This document shows positions 24,101 through 31,312 of a stretch of DNA of 64,000 nt, in pieces. Position 1 is the first letter of the stretch. The number at the start of each line of letters is the position of its first letter. The notes beneath the pieces are model-generated. The model made no database searches. It was not told where the DNA came from and worked only from the letters and a program-made list of their open reading frames with translations. The DNA comes from an uncultured Nocardiaceae bacterium (GTDB lineage: Bacteria; Actinomycetota; Actinomycetes; Mycobacteriales; Mycobacteriaceae): NCBI GenBank assembly GCA_936936565.1, contig CAKZIX010000123.1, positions 1 through 64,000 on the forward strand, written 5' to 3'. Position numbers and translations under genes: made by a program.

Positions 24101-24785
24101 CCGGTTTCGGTGCGGTGGCCGTCGGGTTCGGAGGTGCCGGCGTCTTGGCTTCCGGTACCGGCGGGAGCGCCGCAACGGGTTTGTCCCTGGCACCGGCGGC
24201 GTCCGGCGTGGCCTTCGCGGTGTCGGCGACGGCCTTGACCGACTGCTCCTTGCCCGCGGCGACCTTGCCTGCCACTTCGTTCTTGACCTGGTCGGCCTTA
24301 CCGGAGCCGGCGAACTTGTCGGCCTCGTCGAGGTTCTTGGGCGCCTTCGCAGCGATCGCCGCCTTGACCGCAGCGACGAAGGCCGCCTTGTCGAAATTCC
24401 CCGGCTTGGCGGCGTCCATCTTGCCGGTGTGCGCGGCCTTGGCCTGGGCTTCCTTGTCGTCGGGCGGCGCGACCGCCGCATCCTGGGCCGCCTTGACCTC
24501 CGCACGCGCCGGCGGATGCGCCTTGGCGCCTGCGGCTTTGGCCTTCACGTCGGCAGTGGCGGCCGCAAATTTCGGATCTGCTGCCGGGGCCATCGGCACC
24601 GGAGCCACGGGCGGCGTCGGACAGCTACCGGGTGATTCGGCGAGGCGCTGCGCCACCAACGCTGTGACAGCGGCGTTGCCCGCGCCACCCTGCAATCGCT
24701 GCAATGCGCCCACGGCGGGCGGCGCCGTCGGCACCTTGCGTTGCGGCGGTGTGGGTTTCGGCGCGAACGTCGCGTGCTCCGGCAT
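21141..24785 (-). CDS. Large eCIS-associated effector-like protein
   Basis: A 1214-residue protein. The N-terminus carries ALQRLQGGAGNAAVTALVAQR, a motif shared by DUF4157-linked eCIS cargo proteins. Residues about 60-400 are Ala/Lys-rich helix and coiled coil. Residues about 600-790 hold amphipathic and hydrophobic helices (GWLFGALADAGIEIPEKFDL, SWLISLLNPAAAFVKACK-like). A Lys-rich repeat follows at about 850-885 (YEKGKAKVKA twice), then a GESHTL strand. The final 200 residues look like a separate domain with ESEHVIP and HDQTTVMIYR and many conserved-type charged residues, possibly nuclease-like. I infer a modular toxin; a tape-measure role is the alternative, given length and helicity. It starts by ATGA overlap with the DUF4157 gene. 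Confidence 0.7.
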   Translation of the reverse strand: MPEHATFAPKPTPPQRKVPTAPPAVGALQRLQGGAGNAAVTALVAQRLAESPGSCPTPPVAPVPMAPAADPKFAAATADVKAKAAGAKAHPPARAEVKAAQDAAVAPPDDKEAQAKAAHTGKMDAAKPGNFDKAAFVAAVKAAIAAKAPKNLDEADKFAGSGKADQVKNEVAGKVAAGKEQSVKAVADTAKATPDAAGARDKPVAALPPVPEAKTPAPPNPTATAPKPAPAEQLRLGAGTCQSNATMAEAGVTDEQLAKSNEPEFTNALDAKKAVAAHDAAGPAQVRQQEGQVLAAATAHADASAKTGLAAMSSAKGAALQKAMAGKQTTKSKDEDERKRIAGEIKKIFDATKTEVETILGGIDAEVTKRFEAGEAKAKEAFTADHQKRMWDYKVRRYTGPLGPSLWLKDLFLKMPPEADNLFLESKKVYETKMAGVIDDVADFIGKELTRAKDRVAKGRADVQKFVVEQPANLQKIAGQAAGEIGSQFDELEKSVDEKQNALVDDLAEKYSEARDAVDAEIKKLQAENQGLVGQAVAAVTGAVDTIKKLKDMLLGVLARAANAVDKIIKDPMKFLENFVNAVKAGIQKFLGNIVEHLKKGLQGWLFGALADAGIEIPEKFDLRGVIRLLLSVFGLTWTSVRGRIVKQVGEPVMGKLETGVDFIKAIVTEGLPGAWKWVVGKLSDLKDQVMGQIRDFVITKIITAGITWLISLLNPAAAFVKACKMIYDAVMWFVDNAERLEQFADSVLDSVESIADGGVGAVAGLIENTLARAVPMLISGLASLLGLGGVGAKIASLLEKVRGPVGKAVDWLVAKAVKHGKKLMTKLKNSKAGKFVKGVKDKARSAYDKGKAKAKALYEKGKAKVKAVWEKGKAKVKGAVAGVSGGLKALYTRLRHLVFRERFTVAGESHTLFTRKQAPQVVFVASDPKPVSSLGDAEVDKLHTEFASTMNEYASLVASYANAPDTPESVDKLERDAARLRDKARELQGRLLAKVRAAMSASGPGRHAPGIGDVGPHSSKLASLRPKDKGKRVPVWMMESEHVIPDGMLRAALMSLDRTRKVAKVDTGYHDQTTVMIYRAAAASKTSIDQDLIRRMRNVVGMIRFRAGGDDDRLRKGASSRPSDDKRTKKDDWRNYVRDQFDRRVLPTFLALAFKASERTKAAVKAEQLTVGDARGVGAPPMATDAQIDSAYNAQRTHMLNLIEQQRAAADAD

Positions 24786-25633
24786 CAGCCCTGCTCGGTC
24801 TCTTCCTCGGCGCCCTCGGTTTCCGCGCGCTGCACGTACGTCTGCGCCGTCTCCTCCTCATCGCCTTCCGTCCGCTGCACGAAAGTCTGCGCCGTCTCCT
24901 CCTCCGCAGCGCGCTCTTCGGCCCGCTGCACCGACGAATGCACCCCGGGCGCAATACTTTCCACATCACGCTGCACGTACGTCTGAGCGCTCTCTTCGCA
25001 GCCGTCGCCGCACCGCTGGACCGCCCCGGTAGCACCCGGGGCGGCCGAAGCCACACGAGCGGTGGGTACCGGCGCCGACATCACCCGGTCGGCGGTGGCG
25101 ACCGCCTCGCGCTCGAATCGATCCGACGGATCCGAAACGCGCACTCCCCCACCGGTGTCGGTGCCGTCCACCGGTCCGCTGCGCTGCTGTACGACATGGG
25201 TGAGTTCGTGGGCCAGCATGTGTTTGCCCGCAGCAGATGTGGGGTCGTACTTGCCACGCTGGAACACGATGTTGGTGCCGACGGTGTACGCATGCGCGTC
25301 GACGGCCTTCGCCGACTCGTGTGCCGCGCCGTCGGTGTGCACGCGAACATCGGAAAAGTCTTGTCCCAAGCGGGCTTCCATGTCGGCGCGGGTGTCTGCG
25401 TCCAGCGGGCTGCCACCGCCGGAGTTCACCACGCCGTGCACCGGCGAGCGTCCCGGTTCGAGCAACGTTGCGGTGCCGGCATTTCCGGCAGCGCGCTGCA
25501 GCCCGAGCAGCCCCGCCGCGTCGGGCCGGCCCGACAGCGCGGCGCGCATGTGCAGCGTGGTGTCCGGCTCGTCGAGCCGCCCGGCCTTCGGGCGCAGCGA
25601 CTCCGCACCGGACTCGTGGTCGTGTTCGTGCAT
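24785..25633 (-). CDS. DUF4157 (HELTH) protein with VQR-repeat tail
   Basis: A 282-residue protein. DUF4157 spans about 70-155: LDADTRADMEARLGQDFSDVR, VHTDGAAHESAKAVDAHAYT, then AHELTHVVQQRSG with the HExxH-type zinc metalloprotease motif (H-E-L-T-H). DUF4157 is strongly associated with eCIS cargo. A GLQRAAGN motif precedes it. The last 80 residues are acidic and contain five VQR motifs, three of them in AQT[YF]VQR repeats separated by Glu-rich linkers. No signal peptide is seen. It overlaps the effector gene and has a GAGAGGTG ribosome-binding site. Protease activity is plausible from the motif but unproven for the family. Confidence 0.88.
   Translation of the reverse strand: MHEHDHESGAESLRPKAGRLDEPDTTLHMRAALSGRPDAAGLLGLQRAAGNAGTATLLEPGRSPVHGVVNSGGGSPLDADTRADMEARLGQDFSDVRVHTDGAAHESAKAVDAHAYTVGTNIVFQRGKYDPTSAAGKHMLAHELTHVVQQRSGPVDGTDTGGGVRVSDPSDRFEREAVATADRVMSAPVPTARVASAAPGATGAVQRCGDGCEESAQTYVQRDVESIAPGVHSSVQRAEERAAEEETAQTFVQRTEGDEEETAQTYVQRAETEGAEEETEQG
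24800..24990 (-). repeat. Acidic AQT[YF]VQR repeat array at the DUF4157 C-terminus
   Basis: The DNA words ACGTCTGCGCCGTCTCCTCC and CGCTGCACGTACGTCTG recur with a spacing of about 50-130 nt. They encode EEETAQT[YF]VQR-type units. The repetition is clear at both DNA and protein level. Confidence 0.7.
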
Positions 25634-25643
25634 GGTTCACCTC

Positions 25644-27950
25644 TCACGGTGCCGCGTGTTGCTGATGGGCTTCGGTGTCGGCCTTGGTCTTTGCGCGCAC
25701 GTCGGGGGTCACACAGACTGTGTCGCCGTCGAAGGCCTCGCGCCAGACGTACCCGGCGACGCAGGAATTGGGTCCATACGCACCGTTGGGGTTCTTGCGC
25801 GATTCCGCCGCGGCGTTCTCGGCTTTGGCGCGCGCGGCGGCCTCCGGTGTGACACACACTTGGTCGTCGGGTTTGGCGAATCGCAGCACATAGCCGGACT
25901 TGCATTTCACCGGCGGTCCGACGGAAACGAACACCTGCACGGCAGATTCTTTGGCAACCGGGGTTTTTGCGGCCGGGTTCGTCCCGATCGCCTTGCCGGC
26001 GGCCACCTTGTCGTCGGGCTTCGGCACCGCCGTCGGCTCGAGACTGGCCTTCGCCACGGCGGCCAGCGCCTCGTCGCGCGTCTTGCCCGCCACGTCGGGC
26101 ACCGGAACCTTCGCTGGGCCGGTGGAGACGGTGAGGGTGACCTCGGACCCCTTGGCCACCTTCGTCGTGGCCGCAGGTTCGGTACCGATGGCCTTGCCCG
26201 CAGCGACGCCGTCGTCGGGTTTGTCGACCAGCTTCGCCTTCAGCCCGGCCTTGGTGATCGCGGCGACCGCCTCGTCTTTCGACTTTCCCGCCACCTCGGG
26301 GACCGCGAGCTGCCCGGGACCGGTCGACACCTCGACCTTGACTTCGGAATCCTTGGCCACCTTGGTTTTTGCGGCCGGCTTGGTGCCGATCACCTTCCCG
26401 GCGGCCACCTTGTCGTCGGCCTTGTCCTCGGCGTTGGCCCGCAGTCCGGCCTTGACGATCGCGGCCTCGGCTTCGTCCTTGGTCTTACCTACAACGTCGG
26501 GCACCTCGATCTCCGCGTTGCCGCCGCCGCCAGCACCGCCGCCGGACTCGCCGCCGCCGGGCCCGCCCCCGGTGGTCGGTGCCGTGGTCGACGCGCCACC
26601 GGTGTTCGGTGCGCCCGTGGACACAGTCACGTCGACGGTGCTGCCACGCGGAGCCTTCTGTCCCGCAAGGGGTGTGGACGAGATGATCTCGTCCTTCGCG
26701 CGCGTGGCACTGGGTTCCAGAATTTGTCGTCCCGCCTTCAACTCGACCTTCTCCAGCGCCGACTGTGCCTCCGCGACGGTCAGCCCCGCCAGGTTCGGCA
26801 CTTCCGAATCGCAGGGGCCCTGGCACGGTCCGGTGGACACGATCAGCTGCACCGGATTGCCCTTGTCCAGCACCGCCCCTCCGGGCGGGTCGGTGGCAAT
26901 CACACTGCCGGGCGCGATGTTCGGGTCCGCCTTGCGGATTTCGACGACGGTGTAGCCGGCCGCGACGAGCTTTTCGGTGGCGGCGAGCTGCGTCTCGCCG
27001 CTGGTGCCCGGCACTTTCGACGGTGGGGTGCCCGGCCACAGCGCCACGACCGCCAGCAGCAGCGCCAGCACGACCGCGGCGGCGGTCGGGATCCACCACG
27101 GGAACATCGGAACCTGGTGCCGCACGCCGTTCAGGCCGATCGGCGCGCCGCCGTCGGCCGGGGTCACCTGCGCGATGAATGCATGGGAATCGGTGCGCCC
27201 GAATATCTTTCGGGCACCGCTCACCAGTACCGGGGTCTCTGCGGTGGCACCGGGGGCGAGGGTGGTGATCGCCTGCGGCGGGGCGAAGGTGAGGGCGCTG
27301 TCGCGGTCGGTCAGCTGCAGCTGCACGCCGAGCGGCACGTTGCCGACGTTCGTCGTCCGCACCACGTGGCGCGCGGGTTTGCGGCCGCGCGTCGATTCGG
27401 GGCGCAGTGCGGCCTCGAGTTCGGAGAACGCGCCGACGGTGAGGGTGCCCGACGCGCTGGCGGACACGCTCGCGTCGACCCGCGACCGCGCCCCGACCAC
27501 AAACGCCTCCCGCCCGGCGCGCACGCGCGGATCGCGCGGCGGCGCAAACCGCAGCACCGCAGTCGCTTTCGCGTCCGGATACACGCTGAGCACGGAAGGT
27601 TCCAGGTGCGCGAACGGGCGTGCGGCGCCGCCGACGCCCAGCTCGAACTCCTCCACGCGCGTACCGGTGTTGTGCACGGTCACCGTCGTCACCGCCACGG
27701 ATCCGGGGTCCACGCTGAGCGCACCCGGTTCGACGGTGACGCGCACGCCGGCGCGCTGCTGGTGGCTCGCGGGGGCCGGGGCAACCGGGCGCGGTGACTG
27801 CAAGCGCGGTGCCGCGGCGGTCGGTGCGGGCGCCGGGTCCGGATGTTCCAGCGCACCGGTCGCCCACCCGAGATACGTTCGGCACTGGGAGTTCTCGCAG
27901 AATTCGGCGTCCTCGGGGTTGAGTTGACCGCAGCTCGCGCACTCGCGCAC
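25644..27950 (-). CDS. Zinc-ribbon, Ig-like, transmembrane protein with five PASTA domains
   Basis: A 768-residue protein starting at GTG 27950 with GAGGAGG 6 nt upstream. Order: zinc ribbon at 1-27 (CASCG then CENSQC), Pro/Ala linker, two beta-sandwich domains (about 75-280), one transmembrane helix at about 282-305 (PWWIPTAAAVVLALLLAVVA), five PASTA domains (about 312-680; e.g. VPDVVGKTKDEAEAAI), and two Cys-pair repeats of the type C-x2-GYV-x-R-x-A then VCVTP (681-768). PASTA domains bind peptidoglycan in Ser/Thr kinases and PBPs. The expected topology is zinc ribbon and sandwiches inside, PASTA outside. Position and N-terminal architecture recall the membrane-attachment protein CisA of Streptomyces CIS, from memory. 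It would link the particle to membrane and wall. Confidence 0.85.
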   Translation of the reverse strand: MRECASCGQLNPEDAEFCENSQCRTYLGWATGALEHPDPAPAPTAAAPRLQSPRPVAPAPASHQQRAGVRVTVEPGALSVDPGSVAVTTVTVHNTGTRVEEFELGVGGAARPFAHLEPSVLSVYPDAKATAVLRFAPPRDPRVRAGREAFVVGARSRVDASVSASASGTLTVGAFSELEAALRPESTRGRKPARHVVRTTNVGNVPLGVQLQLTDRDSALTFAPPQAITTLAPGATAETPVLVSGARKIFGRTDSHAFIAQVTPADGGAPIGLNGVRHQVPMFPWWIPTAAAVVLALLLAVVALWPGTPPSKVPGTSGETQLAATEKLVAAGYTVVEIRKADPNIAPGSVIATDPPGGAVLDKGNPVQLIVSTGPCQGPCDSEVPNLAGLTVAEAQSALEKVELKAGRQILEPSATRAKDEIISSTPLAGQKAPRGSTVDVTVSTGAPNTGGASTTAPTTGGGPGGGESGGGAGGGGNAEIEVPDVVGKTKDEAEAAIVKAGLRANAEDKADDKVAAGKVIGTKPAAKTKVAKDSEVKVEVSTGPGQLAVPEVAGKSKDEAVAAITKAGLKAKLVDKPDDGVAAGKAIGTEPAATTKVAKGSEVTLTVSTGPAKVPVPDVAGKTRDEALAAVAKASLEPTAVPKPDDKVAAGKAIGTNPAAKTPVAKESAVQVFVSVGPPVKCKSGYVLRFAKPDDQVCVTPEAAARAKAENAAAESRKNPNGAYGPNSCVAGYVWREAFDGDTVCVTPDVRAKTKADTEAHQQHAAP

Positions 27951-28092
27951 AGCACACCTCCTCACTGGCCTGCTTCGAGTGTCGGTGCCCGGAGACCGGT
28001 GGCGAACTACACCGCGTGTCGCCGTCCGGGCACCGATCTGTGCCCGATCGGGCAGGTGCCCACGGCCCGGGGCGCACTCCGTTCTCCCGCAC
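27951..28092 (-). promoter_or_regulatory. Structured gap with perfect palindrome before the PASTA gene
   Basis: The 142 nt between the ATPase stop and the PASTA gene contain a 14-nt perfect palindrome, TGCCCGATCGGGCA (28041-28054), and an inverted repeat GGTGCCCGGA/TCCGGGCACC (27984-27993 and 28025-28034). They may form an attenuator, a terminator without a U-tract, or a regulator site that sets the level of the downstream genes. Confidence 0.5.
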
Positions 28093-30087
28093 TCACGTCG
28101 TCGCGGGCTGCGCGAGCGCCGCGTGGTACTCGCCGAATTCGGCTGCCACGGTGAGCCTTCCGAGCTTGCGGTACTCCCGGTGCACACCGGCGACCAAGTC
28201 TTCGGTACGCAGCGGCCGGGCCGCGGCGGCGGCCAGGTAGGCGGCGGTGACGACGGCCGAACGGATGTTGCCGCCGGACAATTCGAACGCCCGGGCACAG
28301 AAGTCGATGTCGAGGTCCGGCTCCTGCGGGATGCGGGCGCCGATGCCGTGGCGCCACAGTTTTCGACGTGAATCCTCGTCCGGCAGTGGGTAGTTGATGA
28401 CCACATCGAGCCGGCGGGTGAAGGCCTCGTCCAGGTTCGCGCGCAAGTTGGTGGCCAGGATGGCGAGCCCGTCGAAGGTTTCCAGGCGCTGCAGGAGGTA
28501 CGCGCTTTCGATGTTCGCGTAGCGGTCGTGCGCGTCGCGGACCTCCGAGCGCCGCCCGAACAGCGCGTCGGCCTCGTCGAACAGCAGCACTGCGTTCACC
28601 CCCGCGGCGGCGGTGAAGATTCGTTCCAGGTTCTTCTCGGTCTCGCCGACGTACTTGTCGACGACGGTGGCGAGGTTGACGGTGTAGAGGTCCAGCCCCA
28701 GATCGGCGGCGATCACCTCTGCGGACATGGTCTTGCCGGTGCCCGAATCACCGGCGAACAAGGCGGTGACGCCGCGGCCACGGCCACCGCCGGGTCGCAT
28801 GCGCCATTCGTCGAGCACCTGCGCCCGGTGCCGCGCCCGCAGCGCGACCTCGGTGAGTTGTTCGAGCACCGGCGCCGGGAGCACCAGGTCGGCCCAGCCG
28901 ACCGCGGGTTCGATTCGGCGCGCGAGCTTTTCGAGCCCGGCACTGTTCTGCGCCCGGGCGCCGCGACGCAGCTCCTCGGCACCGACGGTGCCCGAACCGA
29001 GTTCGGCATGCATGCGCGCCGACTCCGCGGCCCGCCGGATCTGCTCGGGCGTGAGCACGAACTGCATGGTTGCCAGTGCCGGATCGAGTCCGTGGGCAAC
29101 CTGATCGGGCAGCACCGCGCGCCACAGCCGGCTGCGTTCGGGCAATCCCGGCGCCGCCACGTCGAACACCACCGGTTGCCGGCGGGCCCACGCTGGATCC
29201 CAAGCTGGGGTGCCGACGAGCACCACGGTCGTCGGAGCGTCGGCCAGCACCGCCAGCACCGCGGGGTGATCGGCGAGTGCGTCGACCCCGGATCCGACCA
29301 GCACTGCTCCGGTCAGGCGCGCCTCGAGCACCAGCGCGCCGACGAGATCGGGATGCTGCGCCAGCCGCCCGAGCTCGACGAGCAGCGCCCGCGGCGCAGC
29401 CTCGAACGCGGCCGCGACGCCGCCCCCGCCGGGACGCTCACGCAGGTAAACGAGCCGGGTTTCGGGTCCGTGCACCGCGGCGGCGATGTGCGGCTGCGGG
29501 CACTGCAGCCGCGGCGGCGGTGGGGCGCACACGTCGGCCAGGTCGGCGGCTGCGGTGTCGTCGCCCAGCAGATGGGCGACTACGCGGTCGGGCACCCGCA
29601 ACGGGCGCGCGAGCAGCGGACGCTCCGGATCGCCGACCGTCACCAGCCCGCCGCCGCACAACGGGGCATCGGCGCCGAACCGGGCCCGGCCCGCGGCCGC
29701 TGCCGCGGGCACACCGCACATCGAAAGAGCCAGTCCCACAGTCGCTCTGCGCCGAGTCACATCGTCGTTGAGATAGCCGTAGAACCATTCGAACCGGGCG
29801 TCCACGTCGGGGGCGAGCGCCACCAGCAGGATCTCGGTGTCCAGCGCGGTGAGCCCGAACGCGACGCCCAATCGGTGCAGGCGCGAGTCGGTCTGCACCG
29901 GCACCGAATCCGCGATCGCGAGCGGGCCGCGTTGCGCCGCGAGCAGACGGTCCACGGCGTCGTCGCTGAGGTACAGGCCGCGGAACGGGTCGTCGGGCTG
30001 TGGGTCGTCGGCGCGGCGCTTGGCCACCGCGTTGCGCACCCGCGCCTCGACGGCGGCGATCCGCGCCAGCAGGTACGCAAGACTCAC
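28093..30087 (-). CDS. AAA+ ATPase of the injection system (Afp15-like)
   Basis: A 664-residue ATPase with a CIS-type N-terminal region (about 1-400) and one AAA+ module near 430-640. Walker A is GDSGTGKT, Walker B AVLLFDEADALFG, followed by sensor 1 ILATN and arginine-finger region FTRRLDVVI. eCIS particles encode one such ATPase, needed for assembly or cargo loading but absent from the mature particle. GTG at 30087 overlaps the DUF4255 stop as GTGA; the frame remains open further upstream to 30600 without homology. Confidence 0.93.
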   Translation of the reverse strand: MSLAYLLARIAAVEARVRNAVAKRRADDPQPDDPFRGLYLSDDAVDRLLAAQRGPLAIADSVPVQTDSRLHRLGVAFGLTALDTEILLVALAPDVDARFEWFYGYLNDDVTRRRATVGLALSMCGVPAAAAAGRARFGADAPLCGGGLVTVGDPERPLLARPLRVPDRVVAHLLGDDTAAADLADVCAPPPPRLQCPQPHIAAAVHGPETRLVYLRERPGGGGVAAAFEAAPRALLVELGRLAQHPDLVGALVLEARLTGAVLVGSGVDALADHPAVLAVLADAPTTVVLVGTPAWDPAWARRQPVVFDVAAPGLPERSRLWRAVLPDQVAHGLDPALATMQFVLTPEQIRRAAESARMHAELGSGTVGAEELRRGARAQNSAGLEKLARRIEPAVGWADLVLPAPVLEQLTEVALRARHRAQVLDEWRMRPGGGRGRGVTALFAGDSGTGKTMSAEVIAADLGLDLYTVNLATVVDKYVGETEKNLERIFTAAAGVNAVLLFDEADALFGRRSEVRDAHDRYANIESAYLLQRLETFDGLAILATNLRANLDEAFTRRLDVVINYPLPDEDSRRKLWRHGIGARIPQEPDLDIDFCARAFELSGGNIRSAVVTAAYLAAAAARPLRTEDLVAGVHREYRKLGRLTVAAEFGEYHAALAQPATT

Positions 30088-30698
30088 TGCCCCAACGCCT
30101 TTCGGGGCGGATCGGAGGCCGGGCCGTCGAGGTCGGACACGCCGACCGCGACGCCACCGGTGGCCAGCGGAGCCGCCGGAATGCGCCGGCCGCCGTCCGC
30201 GGGCGCGGTGACCACGAGATCCAGCGACGGCTTGAGCTCGCCGCCCAGCGCGGACCACACGTCGGCGAACGAACGGTCCTCGGGCGGCGGCAGCGCGATG
30301 TCCAGCCCGACCGGCATGCCGAGCTCGGCCAGTTGCCCGCCCAGCAGCCGCCCCGGAACGGCGTCGTTGCGCAGGAAGCAGAACAGCAGCGCCGACAACA
30401 GCCGATGCTCGTCTTCGGGACGCTGCGTCCACGCGGTGATCAAGTAGGACAGCTTGAAGTGCCGGGGGGCCTGAAACCGGCTCACCACAACGCCTTTGGC
30501 GTCGTACTCGTTGACCAGGCCGCGCTGGCGCCGGCGCAGATCTTCCCGGATGTCGTAGAGGAACATGTTGACCGTGGGCGCGTTGCGCCGCGCGGACCAC
30601 TCCTTGGTGGGCGCGTCGAAGACCACCTCGACCTCGCGCTGATCCACGGCCTCGGACCGCACGAGGGCGCGCAGCGCCTCGTCCACCTCGAGGAACAT
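30084..30698 (-). CDS. DUF4255 / Afp16-type tail terminator
   Basis: A 204-residue protein. The N-terminal DUF4255 (Pvc16) domain shows FLEVDEALRALV, PTVNMFLYDIREDLRRR and FKLSYLITAWTQRPEDEHRLLSALL in outline. Such proteins cap the distal end of the tube and sheath and set the final length with the tape measure. The C-terminal 50 residues are Pro/Ala/Gly-rich. It overlaps both neighbours by 4 nt (ATGA and GTGA), which ties regulator, cap and ATPase into one translational unit. Confidence 0.92.
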   Translation of the reverse strand: MFLEVDEALRALVRSEAVDQREVEVVFDAPTKEWSARRNAPTVNMFLYDIREDLRRRQRGLVNEYDAKGVVVSRFQAPRHFKLSYLITAWTQRPEDEHRLLSALLFCFLRNDAVPGRLLGGQLAELGMPVGLDIALPPPEDRSFADVWSALGGELKPSLDLVVTAPADGGRRIPAAPLATGGVAVGVSDLDGPASDPPRKALGQ

Positions 30699-31312
30699 CA
30701 GATCAACCCCATGCGCAGGGCGTAGGCCACCGCGTGCGACCGGTTGCGCAACTGCAGCCGGGTGGTGACGTCGTGCAGCGAGTTCTTGATCGTGCGCTGC
30801 GAATAGCACAGCTTGTGCGCGATCTCGGCGGTGTCGTCGCCGTCGGCGACCAAGCGCAGGATTTCGATCTCGCGGTGCGACAGGCCGGTGAACGACAGTC
30901 CTCGCGGGTGCAGCACTTGGCGTTGCAGCCGGCCGACCTGGTCGAGCAGCTTGCCCAGCAGGTCCGGCGGGACGGTGCCCTCACCCCGCGCCGCCGCGCA
31001 CACCGCGTGCGCGAGCCGTTCGGGCGAGGCGTCGCTGCGGCGCACCATGCCTGCGATACCCGCCTCGACCGCCGCCGCCAGCCCCTTCTCGTCGAGGTCG
31101 GCAGTCACGAGCACGGTCCGGCAGCCGTTGCGCTGCAGTCGCCGCAGGGTCTGCACCGCGCCGTCGTCGAGGGCGTCGGCCACCACGAGGGCGACCACGG
31201 CCTGGTCGGGGTTGTCGAGCACCGACACCTCCGGGCGCGGACGTAGCTGTGCGGCCAGTCCGGCGCGCGAAATCGGATCGGCCGCATACACATACACCGA
31301 TGTCCTGTCCAT
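30698..31312 (-). CDS. LuxR/NarL-type regulator with non-canonical receiver
   Basis: A 204-residue regulator. The C-terminal LuxR helix-turn-helix is clear at about 140-200 (LSHREIEILRLVADGD, IAHKLCYSQRTIKNSLHDV). The N-terminal half aligns with a response-regulator receiver, keeping an acidic Asp near residue 12, a possible phospho-acceptor Asp near 48 and the Thr of LVTAD, but the conserved Lys is Arg (GMVRRSD). It may act without phosphorylation. It heads the injection-system operon and overlaps the DUF4255 gene as ATGA. No partner kinase is encoded next to it. Confidence 0.85.
   Translation of the reverse strand: MDRTSVYVYAADPISRAGLAAQLRPRPEVSVLDNPDQAVVALVVADALDDGAVQTLRRLQRNGCRTVLVTADLDEKGLAAAVEAGIAGMVRRSDASPERLAHAVCAAARGEGTVPPDLLGKLLDQVGRLQRQVLHPRGLSFTGLSHREIEILRLVADGDDTAEIAHKLCYSQRTIKNSLHDVTTRLQLRNRSHAVAYALRMGLI

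Noticed and set aside
21051..24635. Very long open frame on the plus strand opposite the effector gene
   Set aside because: It is rich in Arg, His, Gly and Val in the pattern of an antisense frame of a high-GC gene, and the minus strand carries recognisable motifs, overlaps and a start.
24800..24990. CRISPR-like array from regularly repeated DNA words
   Set aside because: The repeats are in frame, encode acidic VQR units and lack unique spacers.
24785..25633. Secreted metalloprotease
   Set aside because: The HELTH motif is present but no signal peptide or lipobox exists, and the genomic setting points to eCIS cargo or loading.
25062..27797. 911-codon open frame on the plus strand opposite the PASTA and DUF4157 genes
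   Set aside because: The minus strand has five PASTA domains and HELTH; the plus frame has no recognisable domain.
8490..31312. Prophage as an explanation for the tail gene cluster
   Set aside because: No integrase, terminase, portal, capsid or lysis cassette is present, and DUF4255, AAA+ ATPase and DUF4157 genes identify an eCIS-type system instead.
8490..31312. Type VI secretion system as an explanation
   Set aside because: There are no TssJLM membrane-complex, ClpV or Hcp/TssBC pair genes; sheath and baseplate are of the eCIS type.
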